This document shows, one piece after another, positions 25,982 through 34,849 of a DNA stretch of 64,000 nt. The translations under genes were made by a program, and so were the position numbers. Source of the stretch: Chitinophaga pollutisoli (GTDB lineage Bacteria; Bacteroidota; Bacteroidia; Chitinophagales; Chitinophagaceae); assembly GCF_038396755.1 (NCBI RefSeq), contig NZ_CP149822.1:4494001-4558000 (forward strand), read 5' to 3'. Position 1 is the stretch's first letter, and each line of letters starts with the position of its first letter. The notes beneath the pieces were generated by a model. It saw only the letters and a list, made by a program, of their open reading frames with translations, ran no database searches and was not told the DNA's origin.

Positions 25982-26842
25982 ATGAGATTACTTTGTCTGC
26001 TGCTGCTTTGCAGCATTGGCGGCAGCGCCCAAAGCCGCATCGACTACGCGGTGAAAGACCAGGACACCTTATACATGCTGCATTTCGCGCCGCAGGGAAC
26101 GCCTAACGGGATGACCGTGATGCACGTCCATGGAGGCGGCTTCTCGGGTGGTTCTCCGGATGGCGACCGTGCTTTTGCGGAAGGGCTGCAGGCGAGGGGA
26201 TATAACGTGTTTTCCATTTCTTACCGACTCTTTCTCAAAGGCAGCGATTTCGGCTGCGGAACGGCTACGCCCGTCAAACTGAAAGCCATCGCCACCGCGG
26301 TGGAAGATGTAGCCGACGCGGCAAGGTTCCTGCTCGAAAATGGGAAAGCGCTGCAGGTGGATACTTCCAAACTATATCTCTCCGGCAGCAGTGCTGGTGC
26401 CGAGGCCATCCTGCACCTGCTGTATAATCCCTTCGCGGCATCGGACCGTCAGCGGTACGATTATTTCAAAAAACAAAGGTTCAAAGGCGCGCTGGTATTC
26501 GCCGGCGGGCTGGTGGACATCAACCCGGTGGATAAGCACACCTGGGTGCCGACGCTCTTCATGCACGGCACAACCGATGAGCTGGTGCCATACGGCACGG
26601 CTGCGCACCGCTTCTGCCGCGCGGACCAGCCGGGTTGGATGATCATGTTCGGCGACAAATCGATTTACGAAAAAGGCAAGCGCATGCAGCAGCCCGGCTT
26701 GTTGTACACCTACGTGGGCCGCGGGCATGAAGTGAGCGGTTACATGAACCGGGAGGTACCGAAAATCGACCAGTTCCTGCAACAGGTCAATTCCGGGAAA
26801 AAGATGAACGCCCAGGAGATCATTGTGCCTAAAGGGAAATAA
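25982..26842 (+). CDS. Secreted alpha/beta hydrolase (BD-FAE/esterase-like)
   Basis: 286 residues with signal peptide (MRLLCLLLLCSIGGSAQ). HVHGGGFSGG (oxyanion hole, about 43-52), nucleophile GSSAGAE, Asp in HGTTDELVPY and His in GRGHEVSG. It is like carboxylesterases acting on acylated sugars. It closes the operon, and a terminator follows directly. Confidence 0.87.
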   Translation: MRLLCLLLLCSIGGSAQSRIDYAVKDQDTLYMLHFAPQGTPNGMTVMHVHGGGFSGGSPDGDRAFAEGLQARGYNVFSISYRLFLKGSDFGCGTATPVKLKAIATAVEDVADAARFLLENGKALQVDTSKLYLSGSSAGAEAILHLLYNPFAASDRQRYDYFKKQRFKGALVFAGGLVDINPVDKHTWVPTLFMHGTTDELVPYGTAAHRFCRADQPGWMIMFGDKSIYEKGKRMQQPGLLYTYVGRGHEVSGYMNREVPKIDQFLQQVNSGKKMNAQEIIVPKGK

Positions 26843-26863
26843 CCGGTTACGACATAACTAAAG

Positions 26864-26895
26864 ATCCAGGCGCCGCAAGGTGCCTGGATTTTTTT
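26864..26895 (+). terminator. Terminator after the hydrolase operon
   Basis: ATCCAGGCGCC / GGTGCCTGGAT stem with a GCAA loop, then seven T. It lies between convergent operons. Confidence 0.85.
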
Positions 26896-26913
26896 ATGGG
26901 GAAAGGGTGCGGA

Positions 26914-27603
26914 TCAGCGTTCTTTCAGCTTGTTGAGATTGATTTTGAAAGTCTGGCCCACAGGCAGGCTTTCGTCGAGGATCACCACATGTCGGGGGCC
27001 CCATTCTTCCACTTTATCGGTAGCGATGATGTAGGATTTATGGATGCGGACGAAGCAGCTGGGGGGAAGGAGTTTCTCCATTTCGACTGTGGTGGCGTTT
27101 ACGATCAGGCATTTGTTTTCGAGATACACCTTTACGTAGTTGCCCATGCTTTGGACGTAGTAGATCTCGGCGGGGTCCACGGTGGTTTGGGTGCTGCCGG
27201 TTTTGAGTACCAGCGGCTCCACGGCGGGCTTTTCCACGGGCGCTTCCTGCTGGAGGATTTTATTGACAGCCTTCAGGAAGCGGGGGAAGGAGATGGGTTT
27301 GAGGATGTAATCCACCACGTCATACTCGTAGCTTTCGAGGGCGAACTCGCTGTAGGCGGTGGTGAGGATGATTTTGGGGCGTGTGGGGCCGAGGGTTTTG
27401 AGCAGGTCGAGCCCGCTCAGTTCGGGCATGTTGATGTCCAGGAAAACAACGTCCACCTTTTCGCGATGGAGGAAATTGGCGGTTTCCATGGCATTGTAGC
27501 AATGGCCCACCACCTGCAGGGCCTGTACTTTTTCGATATGCGCTTCCAGTACGTAGTGCGCTCCGGGTTCGTCATCTACGATCAGGCAACGGAGTGTTTG
27601 CAT
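26914..27603 (-). CDS. LytTR-family response regulator
   Basis: 229 residues. Receiver domain (1-120) with DD at 10-11, phospho-acceptor Asp in FLDINMPELSG and Lys in LKPISF. A C-terminal LytTR DNA-binding domain (about 135-229, with YYVQSMGNYVKVYLENK and RIHKSYI). It overlaps its kinase gene by 32 bases, so the pair is translated together. No obvious target gene is next to it. Confidence 0.92.
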   Translation of the reverse strand: MQTLRCLIVDDEPGAHYVLEAHIEKVQALQVVGHCYNAMETANFLHREKVDVVFLDINMPELSGLDLLKTLGPTRPKIILTTAYSEFALESYEYDVVDYILKPISFPRFLKAVNKILQQEAPVEKPAVEPLVLKTGSTQTTVDPAEIYYVQSMGNYVKVYLENKCLIVNATTVEMEKLLPPSCFVRIHKSYIIATDKVEEWGPRHVVILDESLPVGQTFKINLNKLKER

Positions 27604-28603
27604 GGCGGTCGAGAGTTAGTTGCAATTCTGTATAATAAATATTGTTTTCTTCATACGAAATCAGGGTGTGGCGCTTGGCGTAGGCCAGGGCCAGCCGTTG
27701 CCGCACGTTGTTCAGCCCAACGCCGGTCGAAGATACGGATTGTTTATTGGAAGGAACGGTGTTGCGGATTTTCAGCAGCAGCGTTTCCCCTTTGATTTCC
27801 AGCTCCACTTTGATATACGAGGCCGACATGCTGGAGGGCGCGTATTTAAAGGCGTTTTCCACGAAAGCGATGAGGATGAGCGGGGTGATGAGCAGATCCT
27901 TTTCATGGCCTTTCTTTTTGAACGTTACCTGGCAGCGCTGCCGCACGCGGGCGCGCTCGAGGTGAACGTAGTTGCGGATGAACTGGAGCTCGTCTTCCAG
28001 CGGCACCAGCTGTTTGCGGGAGCTTTCCAGCTGGTAGCGCATCAGTTCGCTGATGCTCAGGATCAGTTCCGGCGTTTTATTCGGATACCGGAGGCTGACG
28101 CCGTAGAGGTTGTTAAGGGTGTTGAAGAAGAAGTGGGGGTTGAGCTGGCTTTGCAGGTACTGCAATTCTTTTTCCTTGAGCAGCAAGGAGTTGCGCAGTT
28201 CTGAAGTCTGGAATGTAGCTCCCCGGTACAGGAACCACATGCCCACCCCGATGAGCAGGCAGGAGGCGGCGAACACCAGGTCGCCCAGCCAGAATATCTC
28301 AATATCCGTTTGGAACACGTACACGCGCAGGGTGTAGGTGACGGCGGTGACCAGGGCCAGCCAGGCCACGACGGTCCAGATGTATTGCCAATACTGGCTT
28401 TTATGGATCAGTAACCGCAGCATATACTTGTTGTGCACCACGCACATGACGTAGATGAATGCGAGGGAAACGTTCTGATAAATGAACAGCTGCATGTTAT
28501 TCCCAGGATTCTGCATATTTACCAGCGTGTTCACCACCATCAGTACGATGAGGAACAGCAGGTTGACCACCAGCCCGTTCTGGAAAAAGTTTCTGAATGT
28601 CAT
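27572..28603 (-). CDS. LytS-type sensor histidine kinase
   Basis: 343 residues. About four membrane helices over residues 1-125, then the His_kinase domain QLNPHFFFNTLNNLYGVSLR (phosphorylated His) and the HATPase motifs PLILIAFVENAFKYA and GVGLNNVRQRL. It partners the overlapping LytTR regulator. The short extracellular loops leave no recognisable sensor domain. Confidence 0.92.
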   Translation of the reverse strand: MTFRNFFQNGLVVNLLFLIVLMVVNTLVNMQNPGNNMQLFIYQNVSLAFIYVMCVVHNKYMLRLLIHKSQYWQYIWTVVAWLALVTAVTYTLRVYVFQTDIEIFWLGDLVFAASCLLIGVGMWFLYRGATFQTSELRNSLLLKEKELQYLQSQLNPHFFFNTLNNLYGVSLRYPNKTPELILSISELMRYQLESSRKQLVPLEDELQFIRNYVHLERARVRQRCQVTFKKKGHEKDLLITPLILIAFVENAFKYAPSSMSASYIKVELEIKGETLLLKIRNTVPSNKQSVSSTGVGLNNVRQRLALAYAKRHTLISYEENNIYYTELQLTLDRHANTPLPDRR

Positions 28604-28698
28604 ACAGGCGGCAATTTAATACGAACCATCCGTATTCCGCACCCGTTATCTGATGTCTTGCATTCGTCATTTCCCGCGGCGCGTTGATCAATCGGCGC

Positions 28699-28729
28699 TT
28701 GCGGGTTTCCCGGCTTCGGCGCACCTTTG
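28699..28729 (+). promoter_or_regulatory. Candidate promoter of the FAD monooxygenase leader
   Basis: TTG (28699-28701), 20 bases, CACCTTTG (28722-28729). The box has the same CAnnTTTG variant as the trp promoter. Confidence 0.4.
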
Positions 28730-28786
28730 CACCGTTATATAACTCCGCCATGTAAACCTGACTATTTGTTTGTTGATCGCAACTCC

Positions 28787-28837
28787 AAACGGGCCGGCCC
28801 GGCTGCTGACGAAGCGGCTGCGCCGGCCCTGTTTTTT
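28787..28837 (+). terminator. Terminator-like hairpin in the leader of the FAD monooxygenase gene
   Basis: AAACGGGCCGGC (28787-28798) pairs with GCCGGCCCTGTTT, followed by a T run ending near 28837. It lies 65 bases before the coding start and after the candidate promoter, so it could act as an attenuator or end a small RNA. A start-stop ATGTAA (28750-28755) precedes it. Confidence 0.5.
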
Positions 28838-28901
28838 TACCCGGTTCCTGACGAATATCAGCCGCGGGCTATCCCTTCCCGGTCTTATCTTTATGCTCAA
28901 C

Positions 28902-30053
28902 ATGGAAGCAACTTTTACCATCATTGGCGGCGGCATCGCCGGGCTTACGGCCGCCATCGCCTTGCGCCGGCAGGGCATCGACCCGCTGGTGTTCGAAGCT
29001 GCGCCGGAACTGCATCCCGTTGGGGCGGGCCTGGGGCTCGCAGCCAATGCCATTAGGGCTTTGGCGCTGCTGGGCGTCGAAAAGGAGATCCTTGCCAAAG
29101 GGCGCTTCCTGGAAGGCATGGCGTTCAGGACGGATAAAGACGCGCTGCTCATCCGCATGGATACCGCAACCATCACCCAACGCGCAGGGCAGGATAACTT
29201 CTGCATCCACCGGGGCGACCTGCACGAAGCGCTTCTGCATCACCTCGACCGCTCCCGCATATTCACCGGCAAGGCCCTGGAATCGGTAGTGCACGACGGC
29301 GGGCGGCTGCGGCTGCGGTTCCGCGACGGCAGCGAGCATCTGACGGATTATCTGATAGGGGCCGACGGCATCCATTCCGCCGTTCGCCATGTGGTGCTGC
29401 CGGATGTGCAGCCCCGTTACGCCGGGTATACCTGTTGGCGCTGTGTGGTGCCGGGCGCCCAGCCGAAGGGGCTGCAGGGAGTGGAGGAGATCCTGGGCCC
29501 GGCGGGCCGCTTCGGGATCGTGCCCCTCGCGGGCAACCGCACGTACTGGTTCGCCTGTGTGAACGCGCCCCGGCGCGATCCCGGGATGCAAAACGCCGAT
29601 GCGGCGGCACTGGCACATATCTTTGCCGCGTACCCCGCCAGGGTGCTGGATTTGCTGAAAGCCAGCGAAGGGCAGCCGCTCATCTGGGGAGACATTACCG
29701 ACCTGCCGGCAGGGCACCGTTATGATCACGGGAATATCGTCCTCATCGGCGACGCCGCCCATGCCACCACGCCCAACATGGGACAGGGCGCCTGCCAGGC
29801 CATCGAAGATGCGGTGATCCTTGCGGCTGAAATTGGCCGCCACCGCAACGATCCGGCGGAGGCTTTCCGGCGGTTCACGAACCGGCGGCTGGAGCGGACG
29901 CGCATGGTGGTAAGGCGTTCCCGCATGATGGGGCAAATGGCGCAATGGCAACACCCGGTGCTGAGGGCGTTGCGGAATATGCTCTTCCGGCTTACCCCGC
30001 AGGCGGTGTTCCGCCGCCAGCTGGTAGCGCTGTATAATGTAGACCTGACCTAG
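28902..30053 (+). CDS. FAD-dependent monooxygenase
   Basis: 383 residues from ATG 28902; ATG 28893 is an alternative, and the open frame extends to 28770 without family similarity. FAD/NAD Rossmann motif FTIIGGGIAGLTAAIAL (4-20), DG motif LIGADGIHSAVR, and GDAAHATTPNMGQGACQAIE, the second FAD motif, are all typical of class A aromatic hydroxylases such as salicylate hydroxylase and TetX-like enzymes. The substrate is unknown. The hairpin in its leader suggests controlled read-through. Confidence 0.9.
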   Translation: MEATFTIIGGGIAGLTAAIALRRQGIDPLVFEAAPELHPVGAGLGLAANAIRALALLGVEKEILAKGRFLEGMAFRTDKDALLIRMDTATITQRAGQDNFCIHRGDLHEALLHHLDRSRIFTGKALESVVHDGGRLRLRFRDGSEHLTDYLIGADGIHSAVRHVVLPDVQPRYAGYTCWRCVVPGAQPKGLQGVEEILGPAGRFGIVPLAGNRTYWFACVNAPRRDPGMQNADAAALAHIFAAYPARVLDLLKASEGQPLIWGDITDLPAGHRYDHGNIVLIGDAAHATTPNMGQGACQAIEDAVILAAEIGRHRNDPAEAFRRFTNRRLERTRMVVRRSRMMGQMAQWQHPVLRALRNMLFRLTPQAVFRRQLVALYNVDLT

Positions 30054-30089
30054 CCGTTTTTAGAATTTTTCGAAAAAATGGCGGAATGG

Positions 30090-30119
30090 TTTGAAATCTG
30101 AAATTAGTTCCTACCTTTG
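30090..30119 (+). promoter_or_regulatory. Promoter of the his operon
   Basis: TTTG (30090-30093), 18 bases, TACCTTTG (30112-30119), which matches the Bacteroidota consensus. The leader peptide starts 16 bases downstream. Confidence 0.75.
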
Positions 30120-30135
30120 CACCGACTTCAAACAC

Positions 30136-30201
30136 ATGAACATTACCGTACATACACATCATCACCATACTTGCCAAACCGGTAAGCAGGGAATGCTGTA
30201 G
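30136..30201 (+). CDS. hisL: His operon leader peptide
   Basis: A 21-codon reading frame begins MNITVHTHHHHTCQ: five His codons among codons 6-11, four of them consecutive, then ends at TAG (30199-30201). It lies between the his promoter and a terminator that precedes hisG. When histidyl-tRNA is short, a ribosome would stall on the His run and leave the 3' end of the leader free for pairing. Too short for ordinary gene prediction. The composition and position make the call strong. Confidence 0.88.
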   Translation: MNITVHTHHHHTCQTGKQGML

Positions 30202-30257
30202 TTGTACTGACAGATATTCACCATCGAAAGGCTTACCGGATGCGGTAAGCCTTTTTT
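30179..30257 (+). promoter_or_regulatory. His attenuator: antiterminator and terminator
   Basis: CCGGTAAGC (30179-30187, inside the leader frame) can pair with GCTTACCGG (30231-30239). That second segment also pairs with CGGTAAGCC (30243-30251), followed by TTTTTT, to make the terminator. The two pairings exclude each other, the classical ribosome-controlled switch. Confidence 0.85.
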
Positions 30258-30277
30258 GTTTCAAACCGGAATCAAAC

Positions 30278-31132
30278 ATGAAACTGCGAATTGCCATTCA
30301 GAAATCAGGGCGCCTGCACGAAGACTCTATCAAACTGCTGAAGGAATGCGGGATAGACATCAACAACGGCGTGAACAAACTCAAGACCGAGGCTACGAAT
30401 TTCCCGCTGGAAGTGTTCTTCCTGCGCGACGACGATATTCCGCAGTACGTGGAAGACGGCGTGGCCGACCTGGGGATCGTGGGTGAGAATGTAGTGCTGG
30501 AAAAAGGGTACCCCCTCGAAACCGTGGAAAAACTGGGCTTCGGAAAATGCCGCCTGGCCATCGCCGTACCCAAATCCATGGCTTATAATTCCGTGCAGGA
30601 CCTGCATGGCAAGCGCATCGCCACCAGCTACCCGGTGATCGTGAAAGATTTTCTGAAAAAAGTGAATATCGAAGCGGAGATCCACGAGATCAGCGGCTCC
30701 GTGGAAATCGCGCCGGGCATCGGTTTGGCGGAAGCCATCTGCGACCTCGTGAGCAGCGGTTCCACCCTGTTCATGAACGGTCTCAAGGAAGTGGAAAACG
30801 TGCTCCGCTCCGAAGCCGTGCTGGTGGCCAACAGCAAGCTCACCGAAGAACAGAAGCAACTCCTCCGCAAGCTCGTGTTCCGCATCCAGGCGGTGAAGAA
30901 GGCCAAGAATACCAAATATGTACTGCTGAACGCGCCCAACGACAAGCTCCCCGAGATCATCGGGCTGCTCCCGGGCATGAAGAGCCCCACCGTTCTGCCC
31001 CTCGCGGAAGCCGGCTGGAGCTCCGTTCACTCCGTACTGAACGAAAACGATTTCTGGGATATCATCGAAAGCCTCAAAGCCGCCGGCGCACAAGGTATCC
31101 TCGTTGTTCCCATCGAAAAAATGGTCATCTAA
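30278..31132 (+). CDS. hisG: ATP phosphoribosyltransferase, long form
   Basis: First step of histidine synthesis: joins ATP and PRPP. 284 residues, so it is the long form with the C-terminal regulatory domain (about 210-284) that binds histidine, and it needs no HisZ. Motifs include MKLRIAIQKSGRLHEDSIKLL and DLVSSGSTLFMNGLKEVE (PRPP-binding loop EICDLVSSG type). First structural gene after the attenuator, 20 bases past the terminator. Confidence 0.96.
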   Translation: MKLRIAIQKSGRLHEDSIKLLKECGIDINNGVNKLKTEATNFPLEVFFLRDDDIPQYVEDGVADLGIVGENVVLEKGYPLETVEKLGFGKCRLAIAVPKSMAYNSVQDLHGKRIATSYPVIVKDFLKKVNIEAEIHEISGSVEIAPGIGLAEAICDLVSSGSTLFMNGLKEVENVLRSEAVLVANSKLTEEQKQLLRKLVFRIQAVKKAKNTKYVLLNAPNDKLPEIIGLLPGMKSPTVLPLAEAGWSSVHSVLNENDFWDIIESLKAAGAQGILVVPIEKMVI

Positions 31133-31142
31133 AACCTCCGCC

Positions 31143-32444
31143 ATGCAAATCATCCGATACCCGGAAAAAAATACCTGGAACACACTGCTGCAAAGGCCCG
31201 TGCTGGACAACTCCCAGCTGGAAGCAACCGTTTCGGCCGTGCTGGCGGACGTGAAAAAGTATGGAGACGAAGCCCTTCGCCGCTATACCCTCCAGTTCGA
31301 TAAAGTACCCCTCACCAGCATCCCCGTGCCCGCGGAAGCTTTCGAAGTCGCAGACAGGCTTCTGGGCGACGACCTCAAAAACGCCATCCGCACCGCCGCC
31401 GCCAATATCGAAGCCTTCCACCGTGCGCAGGTAGAAGACGTAACCGTCATCGAAACCATGCCAGGCGTGCAATGCTGGCGCAAGCCGGTAGGCATCGAGA
31501 AGGTAGGTTTATATATACCCGGCGGCACCGCGCCCCTGTTTTCCACCATCCTCATGCTCGCCATCCCCGCAAGGCTGGCGGGTTGCAGCGAAATCGTGCT
31601 GTGCACGCCTCCCGGGAAGGACGGTAACATCCACCCCGCCGTGCTCTGGGCCGCGAGATTCACCGGCATTAGCCAGGTGTTTTCTATCGGCGGTGTGCAG
31701 GCCATCGGAGCCATGGCCTACGGAACGGAGTCCGTGCCGAAAGTGTATAAAATCTTCGGTCCGGGCAACCAATACGTGACCTGCGCCAAGCAGCTCGTTA
31801 ATGCCGCCGGCACCGCCATCGACATGCCCGCCGGGCCTTCGGAAGTAGCCGTGTTTGCAGACGAGGCCTGCGTGCCCGCCTTCGTGGCGGCCGACCTGCT
31901 GTCGCAAGCCGAGCACGGGGCCGACAGCCAGGTGCTGCTCGTGACCACCTCCGAAACCGTAATTACCGCAGTGGAAGCGGAAGTGCGGGCGCAGCTGGAG
32001 AAATTGCCCCGAAGGGAGTTTGCCGCCAAAGCGCTGGAGAACAGCAAACTGGTGCTCGTCCGCGACCGCGACGAAGCCATGGATATGCTCAACGACTACG
32101 CACCCGAGCACCTGATCATGGCCTGCGAAAACGATGAAGCCCTCGCCACGAGGGTCGTAAACGCCGGTTCCGTGTTCCTGGGCAATTACTCCCCGGAAAG
32201 CGCGGGCGATTATGCCTCCGGCACCAATCACACCCTGCCCACCAACGGCTATGCCACGGCGTACAGCGGTGTGAGCGTCGACAGCTTTGTGAAGAAAATC
32301 ACTTTCCAGCGCCTGTCCCGCGAGGGATTGCAGGCCATCGCCCCGGCCATCGAGGCCATGGCGGAAGCGGAAGGGCTCGATGCGCATAAACAGGCCGTTT
32401 CCATCCGCGTCCGGTATATTCAAAACGATTCATCTTTCAAGTAA
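31143..32444 (+). CDS. hisD: Histidinol dehydrogenase
   Basis: Last two steps of histidine synthesis. 433 residues from ATG 31143 (MQIIRYPEKN); an open frame from 31104 would overlap hisG. GPGNQYVTCAKQLV, DMPAGPSEVAVFADE and NYAPEHLI-type motif (NDYAPEHLIM) with the zinc-binding and catalytic His/Glu are present. It lies 10 bases after hisG. Confidence 0.96.
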   Translation: MQIIRYPEKNTWNTLLQRPVLDNSQLEATVSAVLADVKKYGDEALRRYTLQFDKVPLTSIPVPAEAFEVADRLLGDDLKNAIRTAAANIEAFHRAQVEDVTVIETMPGVQCWRKPVGIEKVGLYIPGGTAPLFSTILMLAIPARLAGCSEIVLCTPPGKDGNIHPAVLWAARFTGISQVFSIGGVQAIGAMAYGTESVPKVYKIFGPGNQYVTCAKQLVNAAGTAIDMPAGPSEVAVFADEACVPAFVAADLLSQAEHGADSQVLLVTTSETVITAVEAEVRAQLEKLPRREFAAKALENSKLVLVRDRDEAMDMLNDYAPEHLIMACENDEALATRVVNAGSVFLGNYSPESAGDYASGTNHTLPTNGYATAYSGVSVDSFVKKITFQRLSREGLQAIAPAIEAMAEAEGLDAHKQAVSIRVRYIQNDSSFK

Positions 32445-32450
32445 TACATC

Positions 32451-33500
32451 ATGTTCGATCTGAACTCACTTTTAAGAGACAATATCAAACGGCTCACACC
32501 GTATTCCTCCGCCCGCGACGAATTCAAAGGCGAAGCCTCCGTGTTCCTCGACGCCAACGAGAATAGTTTCGGTTCCCCACTTCCCGTGAACTATCATCGC
32601 TATCCCGATCCGCTGCAATGGAAGGTGAAATACCGCCTGGCAGAGATCAAGGGCGTGCCGCCGCAGAATATTTTCCTCGGCAACGGGTCCGACGAGGCGA
32701 TCGATATTCTTTACCGCGCGTTCTGCCGGCCGGGGATTGATAACGTGATTCTTTGTCCGCCGACATACGGCATGTACGAAGTTTCCGCCAACATCAACGA
32801 CATCACCATCCGCAAAGCATCCCTCACCGAAGATTTCCAGCTGGATCTCGAAGCCATCGAATCGGCCATCGACGAAAACACGAAGCTGATCTTTATATGT
32901 TCCCCGAACAATCCCACGGCCAATGCGATCGACAAGGAAGCGATCGAGATGGTGCTGAATAATTTCGACGGGATTGTGGTGGTGGATGAAGCCTACATCA
33001 ATTTCAGCCGTCATAAATCCTTCATCCAGGAGCTGACCGAATACCCGAACCTGGTGATCCTGCAGACGTTGTCGAAGGCCTGGGGCCTGGCCGCGTTGCG
33101 CATGGGGATGGCGTTTGCCAGCGAGGATATCATCAATATCTTCAACAAGATCAAGCCGCCGTACAACATCAACCAGGCGTCGCAGGAACTGGCGCTGGAA
33201 GCGTTGAACAATGTGGAGCAGGTGAATGGCTGGATTAAGGAAACGGTGGCGGAAAGGGAGAAGCTGGTGGAAGCATTGGTGAAACTGCCGATCGTGGAGA
33301 AAGTGTACCCCAGCGATGCGAATTTTGTGCTGGTGAAAACAACCGACGCCCGGGGGATTTACAACATCCTCACCAGTCAGGGCATCATCGTGCGCGACCG
33401 TTCCAAAGTGGAGCTTTGCGCCGGGAGCCTCCGCATCACCATCGGCACGCCCGAAGAAAACGTCACCTTATTACAGGCCCTTCAAAATATCGCCCAATAA
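32451..33500 (+). CDS. hisC: Histidinol-phosphate aminotransferase
   Basis: 349 residues. PLP-dependent class I/II aminotransferase: LDANENSFGSPLP near the start, CSPNNPTAN, VVDEAYINFS, and the PLP lysine in QTLSKAWGLAALRMG. It converts imidazole-acetol phosphate to histidinol phosphate. Six bases after hisD; its stop abuts the hisB start. Confidence 0.95.
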   Translation: MFDLNSLLRDNIKRLTPYSSARDEFKGEASVFLDANENSFGSPLPVNYHRYPDPLQWKVKYRLAEIKGVPPQNIFLGNGSDEAIDILYRAFCRPGIDNVILCPPTYGMYEVSANINDITIRKASLTEDFQLDLEAIESAIDENTKLIFICSPNNPTANAIDKEAIEMVLNNFDGIVVVDEAYINFSRHKSFIQELTEYPNLVILQTLSKAWGLAALRMGMAFASEDIINIFNKIKPPYNINQASQELALEALNNVEQVNGWIKETVAEREKLVEALVKLPIVEKVYPSDANFVLVKTTDARGIYNILTSQGIIVRDRSKVELCAGSLRITIGTPEENVTLLQALQNIAQ

Positions 33501-34637
33501 ATGAAACGCGTACTTTTCATCGACCGCGACGGCACCATGATTCTGGAACAGCCGCCTACCTATCAGATCGACAGCCTGGAGAAGGTGGTGTTTTATCCCC
33601 AGGTATTCAAATATCTCGGCAAAATCGCCGCAGAGCTGGATTACGAACTGGTGCTCGTATCGAACCAGGACGGTATGGGGACGGACAGCTTCCCCGAAGC
33701 AACTTTCCATCCCGCGCACAACCACATCATTAAAACCTTCGCCGGCGAAGGCATCACGTTTGTGCGGGAGCACATCGACAAGAGCTTCCCCGCCGATAAC
33801 CTTCCTTCCCGCAAGCCGGGTATCGGGATGTTGCAGCAGTATTTCACCGCGGAATACGACCTGGCCAACTCGTTTGTGATCGGCGACCGGATTACCGACG
33901 TGAAACTGGCCCAGAACCTCGGCGCCAAAGCCATCTGGCTGAACCAGGACGCGACTTTGGGCGCGGCGGAAGTAGTAGGGGAGGGAAGTGACCTGAAGGA
34001 TGTAGTGGCCCTCGAAACCACTGATTGGGCGAAGATCTACGAATTCCTGAAAATCGGCCTCCGCACGGTAAGCCATACGCGTACCACCAAGGAAACCGAC
34101 ATTCACATCGAGCTGAACCTCGACGGCACCGGCAAGGCGGACATCCACACCGGCCTGGGCTTCTTCGACCATATGCTCGACCAGATCGCCCGGCACGGCA
34201 GCATCGACATGGTGGTGCGCGCGAAAGGCGACCTGCATATCGACGAGCACCACACCATAGAAGACACCGGGATCGCGCTGGGCGAAGCTTTTGCCATGGC
34301 CCTGGCCGATAAGAAAGGAATGGAACGCTACGGCTTCTGCCTGCCGATGGACGACTGCCTGGCGCAGGCCGCCATTGACTTCGGTGGGCGCAACTGGATC
34401 GTTTGGGACGCGCAATTCAAGCGGGAGAAGATCGGGGAGATGCCAACGGAGATGTTTTTCCACTTCTTCAAATCCTTCACCGACGGCTCGCGCAGCAATC
34501 TGAATATCAAGGCGGAAGGCGAGAATGAGCACCACAAGATCGAAGCGATTTTCAAAGCGTTCGCCAAAGCCATCAAGATGGCGGTGAAACGGAACCCCGA
34601 TAATATGCAGCTGCCCAGCACCAAAGGCGTCCTTTAA
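33501..34637 (+). CDS. hisB: Bifunctional histidinol-phosphatase / imidazoleglycerol-phosphate dehydratase
   Basis: 378 residues. N-terminal HAD phosphatase (FIDRDGTM at 6-13, about 1-165) and C-terminal dehydratase (about 185-378) with the metal-binding [14 protein letters not shown] and [16 protein letters not shown] motifs. The fused form carries steps 6 and 8. It is the last his gene before the trp segment. Confidence 0.95.
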   Translation: MKRVLFIDRDGTMILEQPPTYQIDSLEKVVFYPQVFKYLGKIAAELDYELVLVSNQDGMGTDSFPEATFHPAHNHIIKTFAGEGITFVREHIDKSFPADNLPSRKPGIGMLQQYFTAEYDLANSFVIGDRITDVKLAQNLGAKAIWLNQDATLGAAEVVGEGSDLKDVVALETTDWAKIYEFLKIGLRTVSHTRTTKETDIHIELNLDGTGKADIHTGLGFFDHMLDQIARHGSIDMVVRAKGDLHIDEHHTIEDTGIALGEAFAMALADKKGMERYGFCLPMDDCLAQAAIDFGGRNWIVWDAQFKREKIGEMPTEMFFHFFKSFTDGSRSNLNIKAEGENEHHKIEAIFKAFAKAIKMAVKRNPDNMQLPSTKGVL

Positions 34638-34654
34638 AAATGGTCAAAATAAAA

Positions 34655-34686
34655 TTTGCATTTTTCCGGAAAACACTTCATCTTTG
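34655..34686 (+). promoter_or_regulatory. Promoter of the trp operon
   Basis: TTTG (34655-34658), 20 bases, CATCTTTG (34679-34686). One mismatch from TAnnTTTG. It lies between hisB and the trp leader peptide. Confidence 0.6.
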
Positions 34687-34694
34687 CCTTCATC

Positions 34695-34754
34695 ATGCAA
34701 ATGAACAACACATACAAACTTTGGTGGCACGCAATGGATATCTCCGCTGTGTAG
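34695..34754 (+). CDS. trpL: Trp operon leader peptide
   Basis: A 19-codon frame MQMNNTYKLWWHAMDISAV ending at TAG (34752-34754). Two adjacent Trp codons (34722-34727), rare codons in any protein, sit at the place needed for ribosome stalling. A second ATG at codon 3 could also start it. It lies between the trp promoter and a terminator before trpE. Confidence 0.88.
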   Translation: MQMNNTYKLWWHAMDISAV

Positions 34755-34823
34755 CAGTGCCATGTTTGTATTTAAGATACTGAAAAGAAGGCTCGCTGTA
34801 CACAGCGGGCCTTCTTCGTTTTT
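34745..34823 (+). promoter_or_regulatory. Trp attenuator: antiterminator and terminator
   Basis: CGCTGTGTA (34745-34753, overlapping the leader stop codon) is the exact complement of TACACAGCG (34799-34807), which forms the loop and right arm of the terminator (stem 34786-34798 / 34803-34815, then TTTTT). A ribosome at the stop codon covers the first segment and lets the terminator form; stalling at Trp codons frees it. Confidence 0.85.
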
Positions 34824-34849
34824 GGCCGCATCCGATTAAATAAACTCGA

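Noticed and set aside
31509..32423. Long open frame of 304 codons on the minus strand inside hisD
   Set aside because: It is the antisense shadow of a highly conserved GC-rich gene; its translation is His/Gly/Val-rich with no family motif. The same applies to long antisense frames in the helicase, hisB, trpE, trpD and glmM genes.
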